From: CAZZCN01 sp964652975
GTDB lineage: Bacteria; Bacillota; Clostridia; Saccharofermentanales; UBA5734
NCBI GenBank assembly: GCA_964652975.1
Contig: CAZZCN010000006.1
Coordinates: 7,334-71,333 of the forward strand
Direction of reading: 5' to 3'
Length of the DNA: 64,000 nucleotides
Positions 46,718 through 56,916 of the stretch are shown here, piece after piece; positions within the stretch are counted from its first letter, which is position 1, and every line of letters begins with the position of its first letter. The notes under the pieces were generated by a model. The model ran no database searches. It had not been told where the DNA came from and saw only the letters and a list, made by a program, of their open reading frames with translations. Position numbers and translations under genes: made by a program.

Positions 46718-47618
46718 AATAAAACACCTTCTTTGATACTAGAATTCCAGCTGTCAGCAGGATGATCGAAACAATCAGGAAATATATCCAGGCCAGGGCG
46801 CTTGCATACCCAAACTGTATATCCACAAAGGTTTTTCTGTATATGTACTCAAGTGTCGGGTTCCCTACGCTCATAAACGAATCCACTATTGTATAGATAA
46901 TATTCACCATAATCAACGGCGAGACTATCGGGAATGTCACCTTCCAGAATGTCTCCCATCCCGTTGCGCCTTCAATATATGCGGCCTCATACAACGAGGG
47001 GGAGATTCCGTTCAATCCTGCTATAAAAATAAATATCTGAATCCCGGAATGGCTTATAATGGCAAAGACTCGTTTCATCGGCTCGATTAAAAAATTTATC
47101 AGATTGGCAGGTATGCCAAGTTCCAAAAGATATTTTTCTATCTGTAAGTTTTTAAGAAGTTCGTTTACACTTGAATTATCGGCAAGAGTTTGAGTCAATT
47201 GCTGAGTATTTACACCTGAGACTTGTTGCTGAAGTCTTAAAAACACCTCTGAGGATAAAATAATAGTCAGGAAGAATATGATTTTGAAAACACCGGCTCC
47301 TTTGAATTTGTTACTTAAAATGACCGCCACAAAGAAGCTAAACACCAGGATAAGCGGGACATCTGTTATAAGCCTCTGAAGAGAAAAAGTTAAATTGACA
47401 GGGAATGACGGATCTTTGACAAATGCATAAATGTAATTGCCAAAGCCTGTAAATGTACTTTCAATGCCGTTGTTGCCAATTCGAATTTCGCTTAGGCTGA
47501 ATTGAAATGTCTGTATTATTGGAATCATAAAAAACAATACGAATCCAACACCCCACGGAATCAAGAAGAGTAATCCCTTTAAATTTTTCTTTGTAGTAAG
47601 TGTAAGGACCTTTTTCAA
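46710..47618 (-). CDS. Sugar ABC permease B1 (MalF/LplB-like)
   Basis: About 302 residues, six or more helices, signature loop 'YEAAYIEGATGWETFWKVTFPI'. I prefer the TTG at 47618 as start because GAGG lies eight bases before it; the GTG at 47627 overlaps the ribosome site. Between helices it has an unusually long hydrophilic loop near residues 130-160. It forms one transporter with permease B2. Confidence 0.85.
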   Translation of the reverse strand: MKKVLTLTTKKNLKGLLFLIPWGVGFVLFFMIPIIQTFQFSLSEIRIGNNGIESTFTGFGNYIYAFVKDPSFPVNLTFSLQRLITDVPLILVFSFFVAVILSNKFKGAGVFKIIFFLTIILSSEVFLRLQQQVSGVNTQQLTQTLADNSSVNELLKNLQIEKYLLELGIPANLINFLIEPMKRVFAIISHSGIQIFIFIAGLNGISPSLYEAAYIEGATGWETFWKVTFPIVSPLIMVNIIYTIVDSFMSVGNPTLEYIYRKTFVDIQFGYASALAWIYFLIVSIILLTAGILVSKKVFYYD

Positions 47619-47639
47619 AATTTTCACCTCTTTTATATT

Positions 47640-50093
47640 CTAATCTACCAGAAATCCTTTTCCAGGGACAACGACTCCATCTTCCAAAAGGCAATCTGCA
47701 CCGCTGTAATTGACAGTGACCTTTACTCCGTTTTCATAAATTGTCTGGTAGATATTATCATGCAACCTGATATAATTCACTATCGGTATGTCTGCAAGCG
47801 GCTGTAAAACTTGACTGGCAGATTTTTGCATGGTCACGGCTTTTTCGATCCAGTCCAAGTAATGTGTCGATGTCAACTGGGTATAGCTTGAATCAATGAT
47901 TTTTGAGGAATCAGCATAGGTTTGCACAAAATAAAGCGACGCTCCGTAGGAAACAGCCCTTAAGTAGTCGTTGGTAAAATCAGAGGAAAGATTAATAGGA
48001 TTACCTGCATAGTTGAAAAGTCCGTGAAATACCATTTGAAAAAAAGGTATCTCCTCATCAGCGGTAAAATATTTACTGCTGTATAGAGGTGCGCCAACAG
48101 CTCCATTCGCATACCTGCCTGTTCTTGAAGTGACACCATTCATTATAATTTTCTTATCGGCTGCAAGTTTTTGCAGTTGCTTCTCTATTATCTGAGTCGC
48201 TGTCTGACGGTCAATCAGATTCTTTTTACTATAGTCGGCAAAACATTGGTTTCCCATATCTGCCAGGAAGATATTTGTGATGGCAAGCTTGTTATAGGAA
48301 CTTAAAAATTGATCTGTCAATTTATTTAAATATGCGGGAGATATTATGTACTTTGTCGCCTGTGTTTGATTTGTAAGCATATCTTTAAGATATAGTCGGG
48401 AATAATTCTGTTCAATGGTTTTGGCAGCTTCGGAATCCAGAGTAAGACCCTTATCTGTACCTGCCGTCAAAAACGAGACGGATGGGTATAGGTCGTTTTG
48501 AACTCTTGCCAGTTTTTTTAGTTCTGCAAGGCCGCCCAATTCACCCTCAACTCTTATCTTGTCCGGGACATTCTGATTATAGGCACCGTTAAACCAGCCC
48601 GAATAAATCAGTTTAATGTTTTCGATACCGGATGATCTATACTTGTTTGCAATCAATTCCGCCTGCTTGAAAGTGGTTAATGCAGTCATTCCTGTGTAGT
48701 TGATTCCCAAAAAACTTTTAGAACTTTCAATCGCCCCCACCAGCTCCAGGAAAAACGGGATTTCATTTTCTTTTTCTGCTTTCGGATAGCCTCTTTTGAT
48801 CAATTCATCCCTATAGTCTTTTGCCATGCCTTGATAGGATGCGTTCTCGTTATAAAGAAAGCCATATGTTGCTTCAATATTTCCACTGTAGGCCTTGTCT
48901 TGGATCACCATTACATTTGAAGGATTGGAAGGGTCACCTAATTTGATAATATCCTGATTTTTTAAGATGAAGCTTGGAAAAACAGAATTGTATGAGCTGT
49001 TTCTTCCAGCCCTGGTCACATTTATAGTGGCAATTGCATCAGCGTCATTTATCTCACACCAAAATGCCATGCCTCCGCTTTTCAGTCCAAACACCGGCAT
49101 CGAAACAGGCATGGTGAACCCTTTCAGTTGTGCCTGTCCGATGTTTTTGTCATCAGAATAAACCGGCAAGGAAAGCTGGGAATTGATATGAATATTTTTA
49201 TCAAAATTTATAAGGGATCCGCAACCGTCAGGAAGGACGATATAACCTGGCAGATCACTTTTTGCGGCTCCGAAAAATTCAAGTAGATTTACATTGGTTA
49301 TAGGATTTTCCTTAGGTTCTACAATTTGTGCAACTGGTATTTTTATATTCAGTCTCCCGCTTTTAATTGTATATTCCACCGGTATCATAAAGTACAGTTT
49401 GTCGGAAACCGACACCTTTTCACCAAATTCAGCCGCATCCGATTTTAAATCAGTCGTGGTATAACCCGCCTTTTGAAATGCCTTGACTGCCTTGGTCGCT
49501 TTACTGCCGAATATATTGTTTTTCCAGCGAAACGCTTTTGCTTCCTTGTCTTGCTCATAACAGAGGACTATTGCCGATTTATCATCTTCACTGAGTTTTC
49601 GATTATTTGTTACAAACATATCAAAGCGTTTTTCCGAAATGATTTTTGGAATATCGTCTATTGTCAGGTCCATGTCACCGAAAGTGTATTCTATCCGCAA
49701 ACCATTTTTCAGTTTAAATACTTTAAACTGATTTTTAAAAACACAATCATTAAAGCTGTACATATTTTGCAAAGCACGGTTTTTGTAATATGAAAAGGAG
49801 AGTTGCGACCTCATTATGTCGATATATTCAGTATTGGCCAAAGCATCTGCATCTGGATTTTGCGGATTGGTCATCCATGCTGCATTGTTGATTTTATCCT
49901 CGACAATCAAGTTTAAAGTATTGAAATCAAGCCTCAGTCGGTAACCGGTGTCTTCATAAACATCAGTTATATCCTTGCCGTTGATCTGCACATATTCAAC
50001 AGAATCAGTATTGGCGGGAGCAATGGTTTGACCGGTCTTGCATCCACTTAGCATCGTGCATATTATCATAATCAGGAAAAATATCCTCTTCAT
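47640..50093 (-). CDS. DUF5696-family exported lipoprotein
   Basis: An 817-residue exported lipoprotein: signal peptide and lipobox LSGC (Cys about 18), an N-terminal beta-rich half (about 30-400) and a second half ('NYTGMTALTTFKQAELIANKY', 'LIYSGWFNGAYNQ') that reads like a TIM-barrel glycosidase. It resembles DUF5696 proteins, which accompany CUT1 sugar transporters in Paenibacillus and Clostridia. I infer a cell-surface glycosidase or binding role for the transported glycan. ATG 50093 rather than the TTG one codon upstream fits the GAGGTG spacing. It precedes permease B1 by about 20 bases. Confidence 0.65.
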   Translation of the reverse strand: MKRIFFLIMIICTMLSGCKTGQTIAPANTDSVEYVQINGKDITDVYEDTGYRLRLDFNTLNLIVEDKINNAAWMTNPQNPDADALANTEYIDIMRSQLSFSYYKNRALQNMYSFNDCVFKNQFKVFKLKNGLRIEYTFGDMDLTIDDIPKIISEKRFDMFVTNNRKLSEDDKSAIVLCYEQDKEAKAFRWKNNIFGSKATKAVKAFQKAGYTTTDLKSDAAEFGEKVSVSDKLYFMIPVEYTIKSGRLNIKIPVAQIVEPKENPITNVNLLEFFGAAKSDLPGYIVLPDGCGSLINFDKNIHINSQLSLPVYSDDKNIGQAQLKGFTMPVSMPVFGLKSGGMAFWCEINDADAIATINVTRAGRNSSYNSVFPSFILKNQDIIKLGDPSNPSNVMVIQDKAYSGNIEATYGFLYNENASYQGMAKDYRDELIKRGYPKAEKENEIPFFLELVGAIESSKSFLGINYTGMTALTTFKQAELIANKYRSSGIENIKLIYSGWFNGAYNQNVPDKIRVEGELGGLAELKKLARVQNDLYPSVSFLTAGTDKGLTLDSEAAKTIEQNYSRLYLKDMLTNQTQATKYIISPAYLNKLTDQFLSSYNKLAITNIFLADMGNQCFADYSKKNLIDRQTATQIIEKQLQKLAADKKIIMNGVTSRTGRYANGAVGAPLYSSKYFTADEEIPFFQMVFHGLFNYAGNPINLSSDFTNDYLRAVSYGASLYFVQTYADSSKIIDSSYTQLTSTHYLDWIEKAVTMQKSASQVLQPLADIPIVNYIRLHDNIYQTIYENGVKVTVNYSGADCLLEDGVVVPGKGFLVD

Positions 50094-50103
50094 CAAAACA
50101 CCT

Positions 50104-50724
50104 CTAAAATCTTTGTCTTAATTCTTTAAGCATCATCATTGTAAATTCAAGCATCTGTGAAAATATATTGAAAAAAACCATAATGATAAACACCAATATC
50201 AACATGCTGCATATTGTAAGTACGGATGTGGCAAATGCTTTTGACAAGGAATAATCATGTATCTGCATGACACCGACAAACAAAAGAAATATAAACCATA
50301 CCCAGGCAAAATTCAGAAAAAACGAAAGATATACGCCCTCATCCATAGATGCTATATTTGAAAACAGAATCGCAGGCACTCTCACTAGTGTCATGGGCAG
50401 ACAGGCATATCCGAAAACCATCACAATATCCTTAAAAAACCCCTTTCCGTCCATTAAAGTCGTAACTGACCAATTGGCGACACAAAAGAGAAAGAAAACA
50501 AGAAGAACCTGTCGAAGCTCCATGATGACATCAAGCTTAACATTATACTGAGGATTAAAAAGAAATGAAAGCCCGGTTTTCAGATAAACATTGGTTATGA
50601 ACCACAACGCCATATACAAAAAGGCAATTGACAAACTTCCTCTATTCTCGTACTTTAAATCCCAAAAGCCATCAAGAGGGTGCGTCAACACATGGAAGGA
50701 AAAACGAAAATTCTTTCTAGTCAT
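50104..50724 (-). CDS. Yip1-domain small membrane protein
   Basis: A 206-residue protein with about five hydrophobic segments, most like the Yip1/DUF1282 group. The N-terminus is basic ('TRKNFRFSFHVLTHPLDGFWDL'). The start ATG 50724 lies inside the NHL gene (8-base overlap) and has GGAGGTG seven bases upstream. In this kind of sugar locus a Yip1 protein next to NHL and DUF5696 genes recurs, but its role is unknown. Confidence 0.7.
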   Translation of the reverse strand: MTRKNFRFSFHVLTHPLDGFWDLKYENRGSLSIAFLYMALWFITNVYLKTGLSFLFNPQYNVKLDVIMELRQVLLVFFLFCVANWSVTTLMDGKGFFKDIVMVFGYACLPMTLVRVPAILFSNIASMDEGVYLSFFLNFAWVWFIFLLFVGVMQIHDYSLSKAFATSVLTICSMLILVFIIMVFFNIFSQMLEFTMMMLKELRQRF

Positions 50725-52171
50725 TATCAGCACCTCCGAGCCTTCCGTGCTTCCTGTGTTTATAGAACAGTCTGAATGCAAATAATAAAAAAGCTATAAT
50801 AATGAGTCCGGTCAAAAGCCTGTTAAGATTTTCCCTTAAAAATTGATTGCGAAATTCCTTGAAAGCCTCGCTATATCCGCTGACATAATTTTCTCCGCGG
50901 TAATTTCCCAATTTAAAATAGTGCATTGCCTGTTTATAGTCGTTATTCTTATAATATATACTCCCAATCTGCATATATCCCAGTTCAAAATTCGCATTAA
51001 ACCGTGTTATCTCCTGCCAGAGCCCCATGCTTTTCTGATATTCACCCTCGTTGTAAAGATTATATGCCTGTCTGATTTTTGTAGCGTATTCGGACATTTT
51101 AAAGACAGTGATATTTGAATTCAGCATATCAGTCACGTATAGATAATCTCCATCAATCTCTATAGCGCTGGGAGACTTGAATGTCCCCAGCTGATTCCCC
51201 AGGTTTCCGAACGCATAGAGCATATATCCGTCCTTATTAAATACATTTATGTTTCCTGTTGCGTTATCTATATAATAGTAGTTGTCGTAATTATCTACAC
51301 AGATATCTGTAATCATTGTATTCCGGGTGATTTGAAGCATGTTGCTGTTAACAGTCAAGATGTTTTTCCCATCCGGGCTTAGCTTTTTTACCTTGTTGGC
51401 TTCATTGGTAGCTTGTGTCACAACATATAAAAATCCTGTCTTGTCCATGGTGACATTTGTATATTCCAGAGGGATAAGCCTGGTCATCTGCTCCTTTTGC
51501 TGTTTGGATAAAATCCTTTTCCATATTAATTCAAATGGTGACGGATTTACCATGTTACTACCCAGAAACCCTAGAAACGTACCATCGGAATCAAACTGCA
51601 TAATGCCGTTAAACTGGTCTTTTGCAATCACGTACAGCCGCTTTTCATTGTCAACTACAAGTTTTATTGGTTTGAAAACATAATTTTTACCAAAAATGTC
51701 ACTATCAGGAACTTTTAAGACCGATAAAACATTCAGCTCGGTGTCAAATCTCACAATTCTCTGATTTCCTGTATCTGCAACATAAATCTCGCCATCGCTG
51801 CAGACAAAAACTCCCTTAGGCTCAGAAAAGCTTGAAATTTCTCCGGAAACCTTGAAATTTTTTATGACTTTCGTTACTTTAAATTCTGCATTGGTTACAA
51901 CCACTTTATTGTCGACAGAATCGACAATATAAGCGTTATGGGTATCATCGATAAAAATGTCTGCCGGACTTTTCAGACTTTCTCCAATGTAAACCGAATC
52001 ATATGAAGCCACCGGTATAAAAGGTGACGGACAGGGAGCCTGTTTCAGATAGCCCGTTCTTGTCGTGTAATTATACGCCTGGAATGGAAGGTCTGCAGAT
52101 ACATTCAGAAACAGTAACTGAAACACAACGGCTATGCTTGTTATGCAGGTTATAAATTTTAAGGGCTTCAT
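50717..52171 (-). CDS. NHL-repeat and TPR membrane protein
   Basis: A 484-residue protein: signal peptide (about 1-26), five or so NHL-type beta-propeller blades (about 40-370; 'PKGVFVCSDGEIYVADTGNQRIVRF', 'SPSAIEIDGDYLYVTDMLNSNI' are clear), two TPR-like repeats (about 378-440; 'GLWQEITRFNANFELGYMQ') and a membrane helix near 455-472 with a basic tail. It is probably anchored with the propeller outside. It is translationally coupled to the Yip1 gene. NHL propellers bind proteins or glycans; its partner here is not known. Confidence 0.75.
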   Translation of the reverse strand: MKPLKFITCITSIAVVFQLLFLNVSADLPFQAYNYTTRTGYLKQAPCPSPFIPVASYDSVYIGESLKSPADIFIDDTHNAYIVDSVDNKVVVTNAEFKVTKVIKNFKVSGEISSFSEPKGVFVCSDGEIYVADTGNQRIVRFDTELNVLSVLKVPDSDIFGKNYVFKPIKLVVDNEKRLYVIAKDQFNGIMQFDSDGTFLGFLGSNMVNPSPFELIWKRILSKQQKEQMTRLIPLEYTNVTMDKTGFLYVVTQATNEANKVKKLSPDGKNILTVNSNMLQITRNTMITDICVDNYDNYYYIDNATGNINVFNKDGYMLYAFGNLGNQLGTFKSPSAIEIDGDYLYVTDMLNSNITVFKMSEYATKIRQAYNLYNEGEYQKSMGLWQEITRFNANFELGYMQIGSIYYKNNDYKQAMHYFKLGNYRGENYVSGYSEAFKEFRNQFLRENLNRLLTGLIIIAFLLFAFRLFYKHRKHGRLGGADND

Positions 52172-52192
52172 GTTACTAGGTTACCTCCTTTT

Positions 52193-53095
52193 TTATTCTT
52201 TAATTCCAGACGATGTCATTGTTTCCATAATCAGTGACTGTGACAGTATGAAAAATGTCACAGGAACTATCATCATAATTACAGCTGCAGCCGCACCCGC
52301 ACCCGCCCTTATTATTCCGCCTGCTGAAATCTGGCTGAATGCATATCCAAGAGTCTTTAACTCCTCTTTATAAATATAGGGAGTATTTCCAACGGTCCAC
52401 AGATTCTGAAAAGCAAATATCGCCAATGTAAGCCAGGCTGGCTTGACCTGTGGAAAAACAATAAGCCAAAAGGTCTTATATTCGCTTGCACCGTCTATTT
52501 TTGCAGCCTCCAGAACAGTATCGGGTATTTGCACCATGAACTGTCGCATTAAAAACAGCCCCAGTGCTGTAGCGAACGTAGGAATAATAATGGACTTATA
52601 GTCATCAAGCCAATTCAATGAAGAAATAGTCATATAATTTGCAACGTCACCCACCACAGGATTGAACATCAATGCCAGTGTGATAAATCCAAAAAACAAA
52701 GGTATCCCGGGAGCTTTATGTTTTGCAAGCGGATAGGCAGCCATCGAGCACACCAATACATTTCCAACTGTTCCAATTATTGTAATCAGTATAGTGTTGA
52801 ATATATATCTTGAGAATGGCACCCAGGTTGTGGACATAAGATCAAAAAGCATTCTATAATTTGAAAGCGTAGGGTTTTGCACAAATATTCTGGGAGGATA
52901 GATAAATATTTCATTAATGGGCTTGAATGCCTGATTAACCGCCAAAACCATAGGCATGATACTGAACAGGCCAAAAATTGACATGATCAGGATTATGACA
53001 AAATTCCCTGCGTTGGAGCGATTTGCACTTTTACCAGCCCTGCTCCCTATGAATAATCTCTTTAAAACGGCCATTGGCTTATATTTTCTCTTCAT
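52193..53095 (-). CDS. Sugar ABC permease A2 (MalG/UgpE-like)
   Basis: About 300 residues with six helices and the loop 'EAAKIDGASEYKTFWLIVFPQV'. The preferred start is ATG 53095, giving a TGATG junction with the preceding permease stop. A GTG one codon earlier is possible. It pairs with permease A1 and the 957-residue binding protein. Confidence 0.9.
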   Translation of the reverse strand: MKRKYKPMAVLKRLFIGSRAGKSANRSNAGNFVIILIMSIFGLFSIMPMVLAVNQAFKPINEIFIYPPRIFVQNPTLSNYRMLFDLMSTTWVPFSRYIFNTILITIIGTVGNVLVCSMAAYPLAKHKAPGIPLFFGFITLALMFNPVVGDVANYMTISSLNWLDDYKSIIIPTFATALGLFLMRQFMVQIPDTVLEAAKIDGASEYKTFWLIVFPQVKPAWLTLAIFAFQNLWTVGNTPYIYKEELKTLGYAFSQISAGGIIRAGAGAAAAVIMMIVPVTFFILSQSLIMETMTSSGIKE

Positions 53096-54015
53096 CACTT
53101 ACCAACCCTTCTCAAAAAAGACTGCACCAGTTTGTTTGATCCGATACTTAATAGAAACAGGATTGTTGCAATGGCGCATGCATAACCTCTTTCAAAACGA
53201 ATAAATCCATAATCTCTTACGCTCTGCATAATAGTCTGTGTTGCGTATCCTGTGCTTGGAAAGCCTGTCATGGCGGTTGGAATGGCCTCTACTCCAAATG
53301 ACGCGGTAATTGAAAGAATTGCCGAGAGTAAAAGGTGTGGCGTCATAGAAGGCAGGGTGATGTACCAGAGTTCCTGCCACCGGTTTTTAACTCCGTCCAC
53401 CATACCAGCTTCATACAATTGTCTGTCCACTGTTGCAAATCCCGCTCTCATGGCCAAAAAGGATGTCCCAAGGCTCACCCAGAGCTGAACTATTATAACA
53501 ATCGCCATCATATATTGAGGATTCTGAAGCCAGGAAACCGGCTCCCTTATAAATCCGAACTGCAACAAGAAGCTGTTCAAGTATCCGTAAATGTCTGCAT
53601 CGAATATGATCAGCCAAATGGTGAATACACTTCCTGAAATGGAAGGGGCATAAAAAACAAGAGTGGTAACCTCTCTGAAACCTTTCGGTATTTCGTTGAT
53701 CACCCAGGCAAAAAACATGGAGAGAAAAAAACTTAGAGGACCTGTGATCAGAGCAAAGATAAGGGTGTTTTTGACAGCTATGCCAAAAACATCATCGTTT
53801 ACAAAAAGATTAATGTAATTTTGCCACCCTAAAAACTGAGGAATTTCAAATACATTATAGCTTGTATAACTCAAAATAATTGAAAGTAGTACAGGAAAAA
53901 CCGAGAAGAGGGAAAAGATTACGAAAAAAGGCAGCATAAGTATATAAGAACTTCTGTAAGATATAATTTCTTTCAAAAAACTTTTTTTATATTTCGGAAT
54001 TGATTTATCAATCAT
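53095..54015 (-). CDS. Sugar ABC permease A1 (MalF/UgpA-like)
   Basis: About 306 residues, six helices, loop 'YEAGMVDGVKNRWQELWYITLP'. ATG 54015 is preferred over the GTG at 54024: AGGTGG precedes it by five bases and the upstream stop TAA lies one base before. It forms the second CUT1 importer of the locus with permease A2. Confidence 0.9.
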   Translation of the reverse strand: MIDKSIPKYKKSFLKEIISYRSSYILMLPFFVIFSLFSVFPVLLSIILSYTSYNVFEIPQFLGWQNYINLFVNDDVFGIAVKNTLIFALITGPLSFFLSMFFAWVINEIPKGFREVTTLVFYAPSISGSVFTIWLIIFDADIYGYLNSFLLQFGFIREPVSWLQNPQYMMAIVIIVQLWVSLGTSFLAMRAGFATVDRQLYEAGMVDGVKNRWQELWYITLPSMTPHLLLSAILSITASFGVEAIPTAMTGFPSTGYATQTIMQSVRDYGFIRFERGYACAIATILFLLSIGSNKLVQSFLRRVGK

Positions 54016-54016
54016 T

Positions 54017-56890
54017 TTATCCACCTAAATTCATGTTAAATTCTTGTCTTCTTGCCTTGATTTCATTGTTGATTTTTTTATTCCATTCATAAAGAATTCC
54101 CCTTGGGTCACCGCCTGTTCCTACAGAATATCGCAAGGCTGTGCAGAGATATCTTCCTACAACATAGCTTCCCGGCAGTTCCGGCAGACCTTTGACATAA
54201 GCCCTTTGCTCGTTCATGGTTTTCATTGTCCTGGCCGGCCACGAAAGCTCGGAAAAGGCCTCAAGATTTGCAGTTGGCACTCTTCCTGACGGTCCTTGCA
54301 GTATCTCCATCTCTCTTGAATACTTGACCTGCATTTCTTTTGATGTCCACCACTTCAAAAACTCCCAGCTTTTGTCAGGCTGGCGTGTGTTTTTGAATAT
54401 AACCGCTCCAGTTGTGCTTCCTACTTCACTGCAGTCAATGCTGCCATCGTCTTGCATGGTTCCTAAAATCTTAGCTACATCCCACATTCCTTTTATTTCA
54501 GGTGCGGATATGACAAGCTGGTTATAAAAAGTGACCGGAGCTATTACAATTGGTGCCTCCCCTGTGCGGAACCGGTTAAATGCATTCATTTTTTGCGTGA
54601 TTTTATATTTGGTGTACAGATCTGTCCACTTCTCAAATGCGTTCAACCCCTTTTTTGTATTGACAAGGGTTTCGCTTTCTTCATCATTATAGAATTGTCC
54701 TTTTGACTGATATAAGAACATAAGGTATGTCTCTATGGTATCTTCGGTTATATTAGGAAGACCTATGTCATAATAGTTTTTATGCAGCTGAAAAAGAATA
54801 CTGTAAAGCTCCTCCCATGTCCTTGGGAGTTCGATCCCGAGTTCGTCAAGTATGTCCTTTCTGTAGAACATCATCATGAATGTCTGAGTCTCAGGCAATG
54901 CGTACAGATGTCCGTTCAACGCAAAATTCACATAAGAACTTTTGTCAAATCTTTTTAAAATCTCATCTATATCCGAAAAGTTATTTAAATCATAGATGGC
55001 ATTGCGGATTCCATAATTTACAGGCATGCTTCTGTCCTGCCCTAGTGCAACATCGGGACCCTTGCCGACTGCGACTGCTGGTAAAAGAACATCATTGTTA
55101 ACAAGCCGGACATCGACACCGATCTTCTTTTTGCTGGTAAAGGAATTGTCGATCATATCCTTTATAACCTGTGCCTGGTCGCGTCCGGTGTTCAGCCAGA
55201 GGGTTATGTTCTTGTCTTTGCTGTCAGCGGAGCCGAGGTTATTGTAATCGCTGAAAAAAGAATTGATAAAGGAACGGAATTCATAGCCTGCTTTCTGCAA
55301 AAAGCTTTCGTTGGCTGTCGGTACGGCTGATTCGGGAGATGAAATCTGAATATAATCCAGTAATAACGGCTGTTTGGTTGCCGATAATATAAAATTTGCA
55401 ACTCCGCTTATGTTTGTCTCAAACGAGCCAAGACTTGTGGGAATTGTAGAACTGTCACCTGCAAACTTATCAAGCTGTAAAAAAAGTTTTTGGAAGGTTA
55501 TATAATTACTGCCTTTTCCGCCTGACTTGCCTGCTACTATATCAGCAATCTTTTTCAATCTTGCGCTTTCAGTTTTAAAAATACCCATGCATTCAGGGAT
55601 CTGCTGTTCAATGAAATAATCGCGGTTAGGGTCGGGATAAAGACCGACAACCATTCTTATTTTACGGGTTATCGAGTTCAGATTTTTTACGATTTCTCCT
55701 ACTTCTATCAATATATCAGTCAGATACCCCAGGTTGTTTTCGAGTGAAATGGTATGATTACCTGCTGATAAGTAAAATTTATAAGGAGTCTTGTTTCCAG
55801 GTGTAACAATCTGCCATGCGTCATCGTATCCTACCTCGATCTGTTTTGCTTCGGTAAAAGGGATTTCACCATCTATATAAAAGCTTCTGGTTGATATGCT
55901 GTCATCAAGATAATTTTGCTTGCATCTCAAATTTATCTTGTATAATCCTGCATTCTCAACTGTAAACTCCCATGTCAGTCTTTGTCTTGGATTGCTCCAA
56001 TTAATTCCGCCTATAGTGTTAAGTTTTACGGTTGCAAGCGAATTTGGAATAGTTATTGGTGAGGATCTGTCATTAAAAGGATATAGGGTCGGGTCGGACT
56101 TATATTTTGCATCCTCTCCCTGTAACTCGATTTTTACATTTTTTGCCACATCCTTGTAACCCATGACATCCCACTTAGATAAAACATCCATATACCCGGA
56201 CGGTTGAATTTTCTTAAATAATCTAATCTTGCTTATCGCCATAGGTTCATTGACGGCATTAAGTGTTATAGTGTTTTCCCCTTCTTTCAAGTAAAAAAGA
56301 AATGGCTCGTCGTAATACCCCTGATTGTCGGTAAACTGCCCGGTCATCCAAACTTGTTTTTCATTCTGTTCAGGCTTGAATTCATTGCCTTTGCCGTCCT
56401 TTACAACTGCCTGGGCATTTTGCCACAACCGCTGAAAAACAATGCTAGATGCTTCAGAAAAGGGAATTGCTCCATTTATAAGTATTTCACGTTCAATAGG
56501 GTTGCCCTTGCCTTCGAGGGGGTAATAGTCTATCTCAATATTGTACAATCCGGGTGTTTTAACAGTTATACGATAGGTTACTGAACTTGATTCTCCTGTT
56601 GTTATAATGCCTTCGCCTTTTCCATCAAGATTGTCGATAATGCTAACGCCGCTGCTTTTCTCCCTGTCATAGCTCCGTCCTGAAACGATAATCGGTCGAT
56701 CCGGTCTTAAGGCGCTGTTATGCTGCATTCTATAATCGGAATAATTGCCGATTATAATTGCACTGGGAACAGAGGCCTTTTTTATTATACCGGTACTATC
56801 CGTAGCATAGGCGCCCGGATAAATATCAGTGAATATAAATAAGCTAATTGTAAAACATATAATAAATTTAAATAACCTTGATCGTATCAT
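54017..56890 (-). CDS. Composite sugar-binding protein with N-terminal carbohydrate-binding-like domains
   Basis: A 957-residue exported protein: signal segment (about 8-30), two jelly-roll, CBM-like domains (about 50-225 and 285-400; 'VTYRITVKTPGLYNIEIDYYP' and 'LTWEFTVENAGLYKINLRC' repeat a common strand pattern), a helical linker (about 400-550), then an extracellular solute-binding fold (about 560-940; 'DVALGQDRSMPVNYGIR', 'LPETQTFMMMFYRKDILDELG'). Typical binding proteins are about 400-450 residues. The extra domains may capture polysaccharide at the surface and pass pieces to permeases A1/A2, which follow directly. ATG 56890 follows GGATGG. Confidence 0.8.
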   Translation of the reverse strand: MIRSRLFKFIICFTISLFIFTDIYPGAYATDSTGIIKKASVPSAIIIGNYSDYRMQHNSALRPDRPIIVSGRSYDREKSSGVSIIDNLDGKGEGIITTGESSSVTYRITVKTPGLYNIEIDYYPLEGKGNPIEREILINGAIPFSEASSIVFQRLWQNAQAVVKDGKGNEFKPEQNEKQVWMTGQFTDNQGYYDEPFLFYLKEGENTITLNAVNEPMAISKIRLFKKIQPSGYMDVLSKWDVMGYKDVAKNVKIELQGEDAKYKSDPTLYPFNDRSSPITIPNSLATVKLNTIGGINWSNPRQRLTWEFTVENAGLYKINLRCKQNYLDDSISTRSFYIDGEIPFTEAKQIEVGYDDAWQIVTPGNKTPYKFYLSAGNHTISLENNLGYLTDILIEVGEIVKNLNSITRKIRMVVGLYPDPNRDYFIEQQIPECMGIFKTESARLKKIADIVAGKSGGKGSNYITFQKLFLQLDKFAGDSSTIPTSLGSFETNISGVANFILSATKQPLLLDYIQISSPESAVPTANESFLQKAGYEFRSFINSFFSDYNNLGSADSKDKNITLWLNTGRDQAQVIKDMIDNSFTSKKKIGVDVRLVNNDVLLPAVAVGKGPDVALGQDRSMPVNYGIRNAIYDLNNFSDIDEILKRFDKSSYVNFALNGHLYALPETQTFMMMFYRKDILDELGIELPRTWEELYSILFQLHKNYYDIGLPNITEDTIETYLMFLYQSKGQFYNDEESETLVNTKKGLNAFEKWTDLYTKYKITQKMNAFNRFRTGEAPIVIAPVTFYNQLVISAPEIKGMWDVAKILGTMQDDGSIDCSEVGSTTGAVIFKNTRQPDKSWEFLKWWTSKEMQVKYSREMEILQGPSGRVPTANLEAFSELSWPARTMKTMNEQRAYVKGLPELPGSYVVGRYLCTALRYSVGTGGDPRGILYEWNKKINNEIKARRQEFNMNLGG

Positions 56891-56916
56891 TCAGACCATC
56901 CAATTCTTTTCTCACA

